A program made the position numbers and the translations under genes. Positions 7,594 through 16,513 of a DNA stretch of 64,000 bases are shown piece by piece. The stretch is from Vulcanimicrobiota bacterium (GTDB lineage Bacteria; Vulcanimicrobiota; Vulcanimicrobiia; Vulcanimicrobiales; Vulcanimicrobiaceae): assembly GCA_003151115.1 (NCBI GenBank), contig PLWS01000006.1:1-64000 (forward strand). Reading direction: 5' to 3'. Positions within the stretch are counted from its first letter, which is position 1. The number at the start of each line of letters is the position of its first letter. The notes beneath the pieces are model-generated. The model searched no databases. It had not been told where the DNA came from and saw only the letters and a program-made list of their open reading frames with translations.

Positions 7594-8169
7594 TCACCGC
7601 ACCCCGTAGTCCAGAAATAAGGCGCCGCCTATATTGCGTTCGCTGGACGGAGCGGCTTTTTCAGCCTCAGTTAACGCGCGTATACCGTGGTGGCAATTCG
7701 GTCCAACCGGAAGGGAGAACGCGTCACGATTCGGTGCCGGATGATATTTCGCGCGAAAGCCTTGCGCGACGAGTTCGAGAGGTACGGCCAGTCCTTCGAG
7801 CTCCAAGCATGTACCGCGTGGCACGTACGCCTCGCCAATGCGAATAATCATACCGTGCGTTTCCCCCTGTTCGAGCAGCTCACGGGCTCGCGCGCAGTTC
7901 CAAAGGCTCAAGTAATCGGTCATTGTGAGACGGCGCGCCCAATCAACCGGAAGGGCGCCGCGCTTATCCGTTTGCAGGCAGTCGTGTGGAAATTGCGCTA
8001 CCTCGGCATACAGACTCGTAAAGTCGCCATCGGCGAGGTGGCGGGCCGCGGTCTCATGGTAACGGTCGTAGCCGAGATGGGTCAGGTTAGCGGGATGGTA
8101 TGTGTCGTTTGCCCACGCCTCGGCCATCAGTTCGCGGGTACGGGTATTTAGGACGTCGATAATGAGCAC
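7594..8169 (-). CDS. Hypothetical soluble protein
   Basis: 191 residues from GTG at 8167-8169, with a good AGGGGAG about nine bases upstream. The sequence is soluble and mixed alpha/beta (LIIDVLNTRTRELMAEAWAN, then EQGETHGMIIRIGEAYVP). No domain is recognised. It is divergently transcribed from the 8302 gene, with about 130 bases between them. A plus-strand frame over the same bases (7687-8151) lacks a ribosome site and is treated as a shadow. Confidence 0.55.
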   Translation of the reverse strand: MLIIDVLNTRTRELMAEAWANDTYHPANLTHLGYDRYHETAARHLADGDFTSLYAEVAQFPHDCLQTDKRGALPVDWARRLTMTDYLSLWNCARARELLEQGETHGMIIRIGEAYVPRGTCLELEGLAVPLELVAQGFRAKYHPAPNRDAFSLPVGPNCHHGIRALTEAEKAAPSSERNIGGALFLDYGVR

Positions 8170-8264
8170 GCTGAACTCCCCTGGAAGTCAAAGTGAAAAC
8201 CCGCAGTGTTCAACCCGTAAGCGTCGCGAGGGAACATGTGTTCGATGTACAGGGGAGTAGTACC

Positions 8265-8284
8265 TAGCTGATTTCAGCTATAAT
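8265..8284 (+). promoter_or_regulatory. Palindromic operator overlapping a consensus -10
   Basis: A perfect inverted repeat, TAGCTGA-TT-TCAGCTA (8265-8280), runs into a consensus TATAAT (8279-8284), 17 bases before the ATG of the 8302 gene. A repressor dimer bound here would block RNA polymerase. The -35 is weak, which fits a regulated promoter. Confidence 0.6.
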
Positions 8285-8301
8285 TTCCCAAAACGAATTC
8301 G

Positions 8302-10128
8302 ATGCCTAAAAAAGATAAGGCGGCGCCAAACAGCCCCAAGCGACCCCGAAACCGTCTGGCAGAGGCTCGCGTCGCGGTAAGGGACGTTCCATCCACACCC
8401 GAGGGGTTGGAGGGAGGGCGGAAACCACCCGATCTTCCTGGGGCGACGTTCTACCGTTTGCGAGCCGACCTCGCCGGCAACGCGGTCGCGATCCCGGCGG
8501 TTTTCTTAACCAATCCTGAGCTTCTGATGGGTGAAGCCGAAATTCAAGGCGGGAGAGCATTTCTCTACGGGCGTGCGCCGATATCAGACCCACCTGATTT
8601 TGTGCCTTTTATAAAGCAGCAATTTGAAGTAGAAATACCCGACTCGCACCGACTGGAGTACGTACTAGTCATACGAGGTGATGGCAAACCAAAATCCTGG
8701 TACGCGCTTGCATTCGGGATCGGGCGCTATTTGCTCAAAGAGGAATATTTGGACGTAGACGGCGCGCGCGAGGTCGCCAGGCGCCAGACGATGACGCAGA
8801 AGCCCGGAGTAGCAGCGCGGCTGAACCAGTTGCGAACAAAACAGCCCTGCCTCGCTAATACAATAACGACGGAAAAGCGTGCCAACCGACCGGCGACGCT
8901 TGATGAGCTTGATTTCGATCCCTACACGAGTGTCTTAGACGCGGCGTCCGGAGCACCGCACGACAGCGTGAAATTCGGCTCGCGGCTGACTGGCGGCACC
9001 GGTATTAAAGTTCGAAAAAACTTAAGCATTGACGATCTGGCGAGCATGGCTACCAATTTGGAAAGCGCTTATTTGGATGCAGTTCAAAATGCGAGCGTCA
9101 TCGGGATAAGAATCGTTCACAATCAAGCGCTGATTTCGCAACTTGATCAGCAATTGCTCGATCTGCTAAAAGATGAGAACGAGACTGATCGGATCGCGTT
9201 CTCGCTTCCGTACTTCGAGGACGCTGAGGACAATCCGAGTCTCACCTTCACGAAAATGGGGCAAGATGTCGGGTCCTACGCCGACGATCTCGACGTTCGG
9301 GGGTATCGGAACGCCCTGAGGGATTCCGGCAAATGGGACGGTCTATCGGTCGAGTTCCTGAAAACCTCTGCTGCCGTAATCGGAGGTGGCAAGCGGCGTT
9401 TTAAAATTTATCAATGCCTCTCGGTAGTCGTAGAGTTAGATGGCAAGACGTACGTCCACGACGAACGCTCATGGTATGTCGTGCCCTCGGAGGCAAAAGA
9501 ATATATCGATGAGACGATCCGCGCAATACCGTTCTGGGAAGGTCTGCCTGATGCTTTGCAACGAGTTGAGGAGAGGGACTATAATGCGAACGTCGGGGTC
9601 GGCGAATACCTGCTCCTTGATCGCAAAAATCTTTCGGTGATCGCCGGTGAGGATCCAATTGAGATATGTGATCTGTTAACTGTGGAAAACAAAAAGTTGT
9701 CCTTCATTCATGTCAAGCGAGATTTCAGTTCAAGCACGCTTTCACATCTCTTTGCGCAAGGCCGAGTGAGCGCGTCCCTACTTCAACAGCGCGCACTGCG
9801 TGATCTGATGTTCGCACACATTTTGAGGGAAGCGCGTAGACGGCAACCTCAGCCCCCTTGGTCCAGAAGGCTAAGAGGTTATCTGGAACATTTTCAATGC
9901 AATCGAATTCGTATCGTCTATGCCATCATGGGAGATTGGGGCAATGCAGGTGCGGCGGAGCGAATACCCTTTTTCAGCAAGGTCAATCTCATCAGAGAGG
10001 TCCGAAATCTTCGCGGCCGGGACTTTGAGGTATGTCTTGGACGCATACAAATGCCTGGACCGGTATACGCCAAGCGCAAGAAGGAACGAAAGCCCAAAGC
10101 CCCCGGCGCCTCGTTGAGCAGCGAATAG
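8302..10128 (+). CDS. DUF6119 / TIGR04141 sporadically distributed protein
   Basis: 608 residues. The C-terminal half carries the marks of the sporadically distributed TIGR04141 (DUF6119) family: YVHDERSWYVVPSEAKEYID, then YLLLDRKN, then IEICDLLT, and FIHVKRDFSSSTLSHLFAQG followed by RVSASLL. The function of the family is not established. Its patchy distribution among defence genes and the IHVKR...SSxLSHLF block have led to suspicion of a nuclease-like or phage-defence role. The basic N-terminus (MPKKDKAAPNSPKRPRNR) may contact nucleic acid. It is expressed from the palindrome-controlled promoter just upstream and followed closely by a membrane partner. Confidence 0.72.
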   Translation: MPKKDKAAPNSPKRPRNRLAEARVAVRDVPSTPEGLEGGRKPPDLPGATFYRLRADLAGNAVAIPAVFLTNPELLMGEAEIQGGRAFLYGRAPISDPPDFVPFIKQQFEVEIPDSHRLEYVLVIRGDGKPKSWYALAFGIGRYLLKEEYLDVDGAREVARRQTMTQKPGVAARLNQLRTKQPCLANTITTEKRANRPATLDELDFDPYTSVLDAASGAPHDSVKFGSRLTGGTGIKVRKNLSIDDLASMATNLESAYLDAVQNASVIGIRIVHNQALISQLDQQLLDLLKDENETDRIAFSLPYFEDAEDNPSLTFTKMGQDVGSYADDLDVRGYRNALRDSGKWDGLSVEFLKTSAAVIGGGKRRFKIYQCLSVVVELDGKTYVHDERSWYVVPSEAKEYIDETIRAIPFWEGLPDALQRVEERDYNANVGVGEYLLLDRKNLSVIAGEDPIEICDLLTVENKKLSFIHVKRDFSSSTLSHLFAQGRVSASLLQQRALRDLMFAHILREARRRQPQPPWSRRLRGYLEHFQCNRIRIVYAIMGDWGNAGAAERIPFFSKVNLIREVRNLRGRDFEVCLGRIQMPGPVYAKRKKERKPKAPGASLSSE

Positions 10129-10133
10129 CTCGC

Positions 10134-11192
10134 GTGGCGGATCCTACGGCGATCGCGACCGAGCATCTAGTTAGAGCTACCTGGTTTTTGGCCGAGGTCA
10201 CTGTTGGGCTAGCGTTTGGTACGTTATTGGCTGTCGTCGTGCCGATAATTTTGCGCAAGCTCGACATCGCTCGCGAGACTCGGTCGTCACGCCGGCAGAT
10301 GATAGCGATCCTCCACCTGCTCGAAGCGCGCGTTAAAATGCTTATTGTTGGTCCGTTGATTCCTGCGGTGCGCTTGATCGCCGCTACGGAGAATCTTATG
10401 AATCGTGCGCTCGAGGCCGACATGTCTCGAGCACTGCCTCAAGACAAAATTGACGAGATTTATTTGGCTATCGTCAAGACATTCCAAACCGTGTACGAGG
10501 CGAAATCGCTGCAGAAGCAATATCATGATCAACGGCGGAACATCAGCGCGCTTGAGAAAGAGAGAGAGGGCCTCAACGGCTCCGACCCGCAGCGCGCTGC
10601 GGGGATTCAAACCGAGATTTCCGAGGCTCGTTCAAGCGCCAATGAGGTCGTCGGGGCTATCGTTTTTAACGCAACAACGTCGCGGGCGCGGCTGGTTGAA
10701 GCGCGGGCGGCCCTGGGAGATAAAAGACTGCAATCCTTGGACAAGCCCACCTCTTCCGTCGCGGAGCTTGCGCAAAAAACGTTGCGCGAGGGTCTGCATA
10801 AGCCGTTTGAGGGCGCACAGGCGGAAGAAGTGCCGGCGCGTGTACCTGCGAAAAACGGTTGGAGTGAATGGGTGCAGCGTTTTGCAGAGCATATTGGCAA
10901 GTGTATTGCGACTGAGACGGTTTATCGTGCGGACCTTATCGGGAGAGTTCCGCTCGCTTGCACGTTGCTGAGTAATGGGTTCGGAGCCTCGCTCCCGGTC
11001 TCAGCCCATGAGACGATAGAAGTTACCGCGATAAAACGGGATACACGAGCTGGCATGCGGGCAGCTTTTGATATGACCGATGATCCATGCGAAGCGGCTG
11101 ACGCTGTAATGAGCAAACTGACAACGTCGCCTCAATTCATTGCGCCAGATCAGGGTGAGGTCAATCGCATTTTGATTGAATCGCTAGGCTAG
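10134..11192 (+). CDS. Membrane-anchored coiled-coil partner protein
   Basis: About 352 residues if the GTG at 10134 is used, five bases after the previous stop. An in-frame ATG at 10032 would overlap the upstream gene by 97 bases. One N-terminal transmembrane helix (ATWFLAEVTVGLAFGTLLAV) is followed by a long charged, partly coiled-coil cytoplasmic region (for example SLQKQYHDQRRNISALEKER) with heptad-like spacing. No domain is recognised. Tight spacing makes it a likely functional partner of the DUF6119 protein, perhaps recruiting it to the membrane. Confidence 0.6.
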   Translation: MADPTAIATEHLVRATWFLAEVTVGLAFGTLLAVVVPIILRKLDIARETRSSRRQMIAILHLLEARVKMLIVGPLIPAVRLIAATENLMNRALEADMSRALPQDKIDEIYLAIVKTFQTVYEAKSLQKQYHDQRRNISALEKEREGLNGSDPQRAAGIQTEISEARSSANEVVGAIVFNATTSRARLVEARAALGDKRLQSLDKPTSSVAELAQKTLREGLHKPFEGAQAEEVPARVPAKNGWSEWVQRFAEHIGKCIATETVYRADLIGRVPLACTLLSNGFGASLPVSAHETIEVTAIKRDTRAGMRAAFDMTDDPCEAADAVMSKLTTSPQFIAPDQGEVNRILIESLG

Positions 11193-11359
11193 AGGCCGCA
11201 GGTATAAATCGAGAAGTCCAGGTGCCCCGTCTGACTAAGGATTTGCGACGATGCGGTGAGTGTGCTCATTGACGGTGAGAAACTCGTCATATTGCCCAAT
11301 AGGTACAGATCGAGCTGCACTCTTCGATAAACGCCGATGATTTTTAGTAAGGGTGTGAG

Positions 11360-11702
11360 CTAGGACTTTTCTTCCGGCAAGGGTGTTGCCGGCTCTGGGG
11401 CGCGAGTCGCCTTCTTGGCTATTTCTTCGGATGCATTTTCGTGGTGTGACAAGGAGCGACTAGTACGCGGAGTAGCGTTCGGGATTGCACTTTGTGGAAC
11501 CGAAGCTGAAGCGAGGGGGTCTTCTGGAGCCTTGTCACTCACGAACGCGTATGCTGCGGGGCGGCGTAGATGGACGAGCACCCTCGATGACCGTGTTTTG
11601 ACGGGGCGTTGCGGTCGGAATTGCGCTGGCCGGCTGCGCCTGCGGGGGCGGTGCGGAAGGTGCGCTTCCCTGGTTATTTCCTGAGGATGCTTGGTCGCTC
11701 AT
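11360..11702 (-). pseudogene. Pro/Ala/Ser-rich tail protein, apparently frameshifted
   Basis: An ATG at 11700-11702 opens a low-complexity frame (MSDQASSGNNQGSAPSAPPP onward) that stops at 11535. A second frame overlapping it from about 11580 continues in the same composition (SDKAPEDPLASASVPQSAIP ... PEPATPLPEEKS) to 11360. The matching composition suggests one disordered protein of about 110 residues broken by a single-base indel near 11,560. It overlaps the end of the 11674 gene. The remaining 11193-11359 holds nothing recognisable. Confidence 0.35.
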
Positions 11703-12510
11703 GATGTACATTTAGTATATCACAACGGTTAGCGCTGTTGCACCATCTGCTGGATGCATTGCTGGACGGCTGGACGTGATCGTGATTCACAACTCGTCCG
11801 CTCATCGCGATAGCACCGACAGTTACAAATAGAGCGATTCCCAAGTACATGAAGGCAAATGAAGCACTAAGCCACCGTGCCTTAATAATCCCAGAAGTGC
11901 CTTCGTCGATGGCGTAGTCATTCCAAGCCTCGGCTAACTCCATTTTTATTTTTGCGTTGTTGTTTAGTTCATTGGCGATCGAGGGAAGGTTATAGGTTAT
12001 TGGAGATGGCAGATCGTGCGTCTCAACAGCGTTGACTGTCCCAGCTAAGACAACTGCCAATGCCAAACAGGCCATTGCCGCGATTCCGATCGGAACATTC
12101 GGTATATTGTGCGCGCTTGCGAAGGTGATTGCAAAGCCGATGAGGGCTGTGCTTAAGACGATAACGCCCGTGGATTTTGTCTCCAAATTGCGATTGCCCT
12201 CAACTGCCCGATCGACAACAAGCATTACCTGCTGCAAGATCGTTTCCGCCGTTTCGGCCGTTTGCAGAGCTGGCGTACGTTTAAGACGTTCCTCAGCCAA
12301 CTGGCGGGCGGCGAGGCTTATGCGCGCTGGCTTCCACGGTCGAAACAGATGCAATCCGAGCAGTCGCCGTGCACCCCCGTTTATTCTTTGCCAGCTAGCG
12401 GATATTACACGCTCGAGTGTGCTCAACAGCCATTGCACGTCGTTAATCACGCGTCCGATACGCGTTTTGGCGAAGTGTCCAATCCGGTGAAAGGCTTTCT
12501 GGGCGTTCAT
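11674..12510 (-). CDS. Membrane protein with paired C-terminal TM helices
   Basis: About 278 residues from ATG at 12508-12510. A longer reading to a TTG at 12684 would overlap the upstream gene by 80 bases. After a basic N-terminal region comes a helical segment (ETILQQVMLVVDRAVEGNRN) and then two TM helices close together (GVIVLSTALIGFAITFASA and IAAMACLALAVVLAG). A third TM lies near the C-terminus (FAFMYLGIALFVTVGAIAM). The layout recalls SLATT or Pycsar-TM pore-type effectors, but sequence identity is too low to assert it. It sits in an operon with 12605 and 13615. Confidence 0.5.
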   Translation of the reverse strand: MNAQKAFHRIGHFAKTRIGRVINDVQWLLSTLERVISASWQRINGGARRLLGLHLFRPWKPARISLAARQLAEERLKRTPALQTAETAETILQQVMLVVDRAVEGNRNLETKSTGVIVLSTALIGFAITFASAHNIPNVPIGIAAMACLALAVVLAGTVNAVETHDLPSPITYNLPSIANELNNNAKIKMELAEAWNDYAIDEGTSGIIKARWLSASFAFMYLGIALFVTVGAIAMSGRVVNHDHVQPSSNASSRWCNSANRCDILNVHHERPSILRK

Positions 12511-12604
12511 GGTTATGGCTCTGTATGCTCCGATGCATAGCGTAACGAGGTTTCGCGCGATTGACGTGACGGTGATGGCGAGAATTGCGTGAGTATAGGC
12601 CCGG

Positions 12605-13555
12605 TCAGGAAACTTCGGTTTGAAACGCGACGAGCGTGAAGATACATTTACCTGCAGTATAAATGCCTGAAAGTAATAAGGCAAATACGAACGGTGCCGC
12701 CGTCGTTGTGCTCGGGAATGCGGCGAAGCAACTAGTCATAACGCCAACTCCTATGACGCTTCCGCGTAGGAATTGAACGGATAAATTACTGGCAAGATAC
12801 TTTTGGTGGGCGGATATTTGCCGTAACTGGGTGTTCGCGCTCTTTACGTGAGTAAGTATCAGGTTGGCGTGATGTTGTCGCGCACTTACGATGTCGCCCT
12901 GGGATTGTGTCCGGCTCAGATAAAGCTGTGCCCGACGGTATCGCTGTGAAAGGTGTGTTTCAAGGAACGCCAGGCGCTCATGTGTTCGCTCATCGTATAG
13001 AGACACGAAAGAATAGGAACTCGCGTTTATAGCCGCGGCAACCAGGCAGCTGAGCGAAATCATCCAACGTTGGGACCACGGGACAAGCGAAAGGATAGAA
13101 AAGTACAGCGCAGTCTGGAAAGAGCCCGTGATGACCGTGGCGCACATCAGAATCCAGTAGTTTTTGACGCGAGCATCTACCAGTTCTACGAGTCTCATAA
13201 ATCGTGGAGCCGTACCCGTGGAAGACATAGGTACGGCGTCGCGAAAGAAACTTAGAATACCGACAGAGATAACCCAGAGAGTGGCTGCGACCGTAGCAAC
13301 CGTAACGAAAAATTCTTTGTTGCCTTCCTCGTAGTACAAGGATGCCATGTTGCCAAAATAGGAAGAATAAAGATGCGGGTATGCGATATCGATTAAGCGT
13401 GCAAGTAAGAAAAGTGCAAGCAATGCCCAGAGATAGAATAGGGTTTTAACGCGCCGGATTAACGTCCGCGTTGTAATCCGCGGCGGTTCGTAAAAAAACC
13501 GATCAATGAAGTCGCCGAACGATCCGAGCCGCTGTCGTGCGAACTGTATTGCCAT
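12605..13555 (-). CDS. Polytopic membrane protein, unknown
   Basis: 316 residues with an ATG start. About six TM helices are visible: LFYLWALLALFLLARLIDIA, FFVTVATVAATLWVISVGIL, WILMCATVITGSFQTALYFS, WMISLSCLVAAAINASSYSF, GSVIGVGVMTSCFAAF and FVFALLLSGIYTAGKCIF. Between helices 4 and 5 a polar helical stretch of about 90 residues (ERLAFLETHLSQRYRRAQLY) may be a cytoplasmic coiled coil. No family is recognised. It is co-directional with the genes on both sides. Confidence 0.55.
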   Translation of the reverse strand: MAIQFARQRLGSFGDFIDRFFYEPPRITTRTLIRRVKTLFYLWALLALFLLARLIDIAYPHLYSSYFGNMASLYYEEGNKEFFVTVATVAATLWVISVGILSFFRDAVPMSSTGTAPRFMRLVELVDARVKNYWILMCATVITGSFQTALYFSILSLVPWSQRWMISLSCLVAAAINASSYSFVSLYDERTHERLAFLETHLSQRYRRAQLYLSRTQSQGDIVSARQHHANLILTHVKSANTQLRQISAHQKYLASNLSVQFLRGSVIGVGVMTSCFAAFPSTTTAAPFVFALLLSGIYTAGKCIFTLVAFQTEVS

Positions 13556-13614
13556 GCTAGGTGAGGCGCGCAGCGTGGGGTTGAACCGGATGTACTTGAG
13601 ATACGCTCATTTGG

Positions 13615-14544
13615 CTAGTGGAGAAAATGCGAGAGCGTGGCTGTGGCAGCGCCGATCCATTCGTGCCCATGAGCTACCGCCTCCGCTGAAAGATTCAGTG
13701 AGTCAACCGCGGTGGAAACGGCCTGGAACGCGGCCTTTACAATATTTTTTCGAGGTTGCGATCGGTTTAATTCTTGTTCCAACGCGCGCAGGTGCAGCGC
13801 CGCGGTCTCATCTGCATCAATAGCTTTTTGCAGAGGCATTGGCATAGCCGGTAGCGCTATCGTTGAACTTACGTTGCCGCCCGCGATATTAAACGGGGAA
13901 TCCGACACCGTTGAGTTTATGATGCTTGTGTTGATTTCTATGGCGGTTGGCATCGCTGGACGCGCCGGCTTCGTGCCATCCACCAGGGCGCGCCCATCAG
14001 GATTGAGACGCACACGCCATACAAAGACACCATTGAGATACGCGCGGCGTTCCGACTGGCCATCGAGGAGACCCTCGTACTGCAGTTGTTCCAGAGCATC
14101 ATCAACATGGTCGGGCGCGATTCGAAGCGCAGGGACAATTTCGCTAAGCCAGACGAAGTCGCGCTTTCCCGCGAGGTACTTTAAGACAGCGTCCCGGTAG
14201 TGTTCGCGAGTACGGCCTTCGTTTGCTGCCAGGTCGGCCTCGAATTGCCGAAGTGTTGCGATTGCGGTACGTCCGATTTCGATGAACCGCCTCATCTGCT
14301 CGTCGAAGGCCGGGTCGCGATCACCGGGAGCCGGCGGAACGACAATACCGCGCGAAATCTGTTGCGGAGCAATCGCCGGAAGGTCCCGCCCAGCTTGTGT
14401 AAGCTCCCTTGTGTCGAGGTAGGTTTGGTCGTCGAATTGCTGCGCGAAGGTCTGGGCCGCCTGCCGAGCGCGTATCGAATTTCCGTCGATAAGAAGAGGT
14501 TCGATCCGATCGAGGTGCGCGCCCCATTCTTGGGATGTAAACAT
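13615..14544 (-). CDS. Hypothetical soluble protein, possible winged-helix region
   Basis: 309 residues, ATG start; probably the first gene of the minus-strand run ending at 11360. The middle (about residues 110-180: EHYRDAVLKYLAGKRDFVW, then DHVDDALEQLQYEGLLDG) looks like a winged-helix domain, with two helices followed by a short wing. The C-terminal 60 residues are helical (ALHLRALEQELNRSQPRKNI). No family assignment is possible. It may sense or regulate on behalf of the two membrane proteins downstream. Confidence 0.55.
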   Translation of the reverse strand: MFTSQEWGAHLDRIEPLLIDGNSIRARQAAQTFAQQFDDQTYLDTRELTQAGRDLPAIAPQQISRGIVVPPAPGDRDPAFDEQMRRFIEIGRTAIATLRQFEADLAANEGRTREHYRDAVLKYLAGKRDFVWLSEIVPALRIAPDHVDDALEQLQYEGLLDGQSERRAYLNGVFVWRVRLNPDGRALVDGTKPARPAMPTAIEINTSIINSTVSDSPFNIAGGNVSSTIALPAMPMPLQKAIDADETAALHLRALEQELNRSQPRKNIVKAAFQAVSTAVDSLNLSAEAVAHGHEWIGAATATLSHFLH

Positions 14545-14647
14545 TAATGCGACTATAGCATATGGGCGACGGCGAAGCTAAATGTCGCAGAGGCTTCCGC
14601 GTCAACAGGCGTCGGCGCGCACAGATTCTTAGTGAGGGGTGCAAGCG

Positions 14648-14926
14648 TCACAAATTGTTGCATGTCAATTCCTTGTTTATATTGGAATACAGCACATGAT
14701 AAGGAACCGACGAAAACAATCGGTGCAATCGCGATTCACACCAAACGCCTCGACTCCAAAGCATCACCACTGTCCCTTGGAGCCCAGCTGACGCCGAACA
14801 AAGCTGTAGTGCGCTCAATATCTGATTTTTTTGGGCAGCAGACATGAACTCCACTTGGTCTGCGACGAAGACAATTATGAGATCTTCGCCCTGCTCGCGA
14901 ATGTGTGCGACCTTAAAGCGTTGCAT
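14648..14926 (-). CDS. Small protein, last gene of the TIGR04255-type cassette
   Basis: 92 residues (MQRFKVAHIREQGEDLIIVF, then VADQVEFMSAAQKNQILSAL, then GTVVMLWSRG). A compact alpha/beta fold is likely: two beta strands, a helix, and another strand. It starts six bases after the stop of the upstream gene. No family is recognised, but the sequence is clearly protein-like and the spacing argues for co-transcription. Confidence 0.6.
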   Translation of the reverse strand: MQRFKVAHIREQGEDLIIVFVADQVEFMSAAQKNQILSALQLCSASAGLQGTVVMLWSRGVWCESRLHRLFSSVPYHVLYSNINKELTCNNL

Positions 14927-14932
14927 TCGGTC

Positions 14933-15676
14933 TCACTGATTCTCGGGGCCGCCCCTACTGAGCTCTGCTGAATTAAGGCCGTGATAGCCTTCGACGATTG
15001 CATAGGGAGTTCGCCGTGAATCTTCGGCCTGACGTTCCAAGACCGTGATACCGTGATCGCGGACCAGAGATTGAGCGACGCCATCGATCCAGTCCAGGCA
15101 TCGAATGCGGTCGTCCGCATCTCGGAGGATTGCCCAAAGCCGCACTTCCGTCTCCGATTCGTACAGCACGAGGATATCACGGACTCTGCCGATGAGAGCG
15201 GGTGGCATCGCGTCGTAGAGGCCCGGGTAAAGTATGTCGCTGGCCATGCGGTCAAATGGCTCCGGAACGGCCGGACGGTCGTACCTTAATCCCAACCACG
15301 CTTTAATTTCCCGCCGGCGCAGATCATCAACCGAATTATCTCGAAATTTCTTGAGCGAATTCAGTGCTCGTGCAGTCATCGTGAGCTTCTGGCTGTCAGC
15401 TTTTAATACAAAGTCGGGGGTAATGCATGCCGCGCGGCTACGAATCCCATCCACACGAATGCCGGCCGAGGGAAAAACTGGTCGCAGTTCAATCTGCCGG
15501 CTCTGATTGGTACACTGCGTTGAATGCAAATCGCAATCTTGCGTAACGACGGCCCAGAGTCCAAACTCCTGGTCGCACTGCGTCAACGTATCGTCCGCCA
15601 AATCATAGGAGCGAACGGTCAGAGATGTCTTAAGGAGCGACCCTTGTCGCCACCCTTCCTCGAAAAGCGACGGCAT
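14933..15676 (-). CDS. Cassette protein with SQDCDL-like motif
   Basis: 247 residues. Near the N-terminus is GLWAVVTQDCDLHSTQ, a 'VV(T/S)QDCDL' motif seen in uncharacterised proteins of accessory regions; a catalytic or metal-binding cysteine is possible. The C-terminal part is mixed alpha/beta (RDILVLYESETEVRLWAILR). Its ATG directly abuts the preceding gene's stop. Function unknown. Confidence 0.62.
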   Translation of the reverse strand: MPSLFEEGWRQGSLLKTSLTVRSYDLADDTLTQCDQEFGLWAVVTQDCDLHSTQCTNQSRQIELRPVFPSAGIRVDGIRSRAACITPDFVLKADSQKLTMTARALNSLKKFRDNSVDDLRRREIKAWLGLRYDRPAVPEPFDRMASDILYPGLYDAMPPALIGRVRDILVLYESETEVRLWAILRDADDRIRCLDWIDGVAQSLVRDHGITVLERQAEDSRRTPYAIVEGYHGLNSAELSRGGPENQ

Positions 15677-16513
15677 TCAATCGGCGCTATCCTCATCGTT
15701 GTTCTCGTGAATGTCGCGGGAGGGCCGGTCGTACCACCGCAAGGGTATATTTTGAACTTCGGGCATGCTTGCCCGGGGCGATACGGCGTCCATTACGGCG
15801 CCAAAGGCTTCGCGAAATCTTCCAGCAAGCAGATGATCGGTGGCACTTATGCCGTCCCGGTCGCTCGCTGTCGAGAGGACTCTTACGATTGCGACGTCAT
15901 TGCGGCGCGTAACTTTTAGGAGAGCGATAAGAAACTGGTGGAGCGCATCGATCTTGGAGCCAATCTGTGGGGACGCCGTTTTCCCCTTGGCGATCCGCTG
16001 AAGTTCGGTGTGGGACCCGCCGATGATCAGTTCTAGCTTCCGCCAGGACCAAATCCCACTTTGGTAGATTTCTCTTAAGAGTGTATCGTAACCCGTGGTA
16101 AGGGTATGCGGTAGAACATGTTCGGTTGGCGTCTTCACGCTAACAAGGCGGAACTCGTCAGCGAGATCTGGTTGCTCCTCGGAAGTGCTATCTGCTACAT
16201 GCGCGGGCAATCGCTCATAGTCGACAACGTACGGCGAAGTAAAAACCACCAATCCGTAGGCGGCAAATGGTTCTGAGGGCCGCTGCATGTCAATGAGGCC
16301 AACATGACCAAATTTCGTTGCGCCGGGTAATGAAAATATCTGGGTTAGCTCGGCGTTGACTGTCATGAGATGACGGTCGAGGGACCATAAAATTGTCGAA
16401 TCGAGTTCGAAGGTCACGCAGTCGGTTCTACCTTGGCAATGAGGGATGAACCATTTCTTGAAAGATTCCAGTGGAGCTTTTGGCTTTGCGCCGAGAATCT
16501 GTAGCCCGCTCAT
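15677..16513 (-). CDS. Cassette protein with C-terminal Xre-like HTH
   Basis: 278 residues. The first about 150 are of unknown fold. Around residues 148-185, SGIWSWRKLELIIGGSHTEL followed by QRIAKGKT reads as an Xre-type helix-turn-helix (helix, 'GxSxTxLxRIxxGKT' turn and recognition helix). The gene overlaps its upstream neighbour by four bases (ATGA). It could be the transcriptional or target-sensing member of the four-gene cassette. Confidence 0.6.
   Translation of the reverse strand: MSGLQILGAKPKAPLESFKKWFIPHCQGRTDCVTFELDSTILWSLDRHLMTVNAELTQIFSLPGATKFGHVGLIDMQRPSEPFAAYGLVVFTSPYVVDYERLPAHVADSTSEEQPDLADEFRLVSVKTPTEHVLPHTLTTGYDTLLREIYQSGIWSWRKLELIIGGSHTELQRIAKGKTASPQIGSKIDALHQFLIALLKVTRRNDVAIVRVLSTASDRDGISATDHLLAGRFREAFGAVMDAVSPRASMPEVQNIPLRWYDRPSRDIHENNDEDSAD

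Noticed and set aside
7687-8151. Plus-strand ORF opposite 7594-8169
   Set aside because: No ribosome site; the minus-strand frame has AGGGGAG before its GTG and reads as a better protein.
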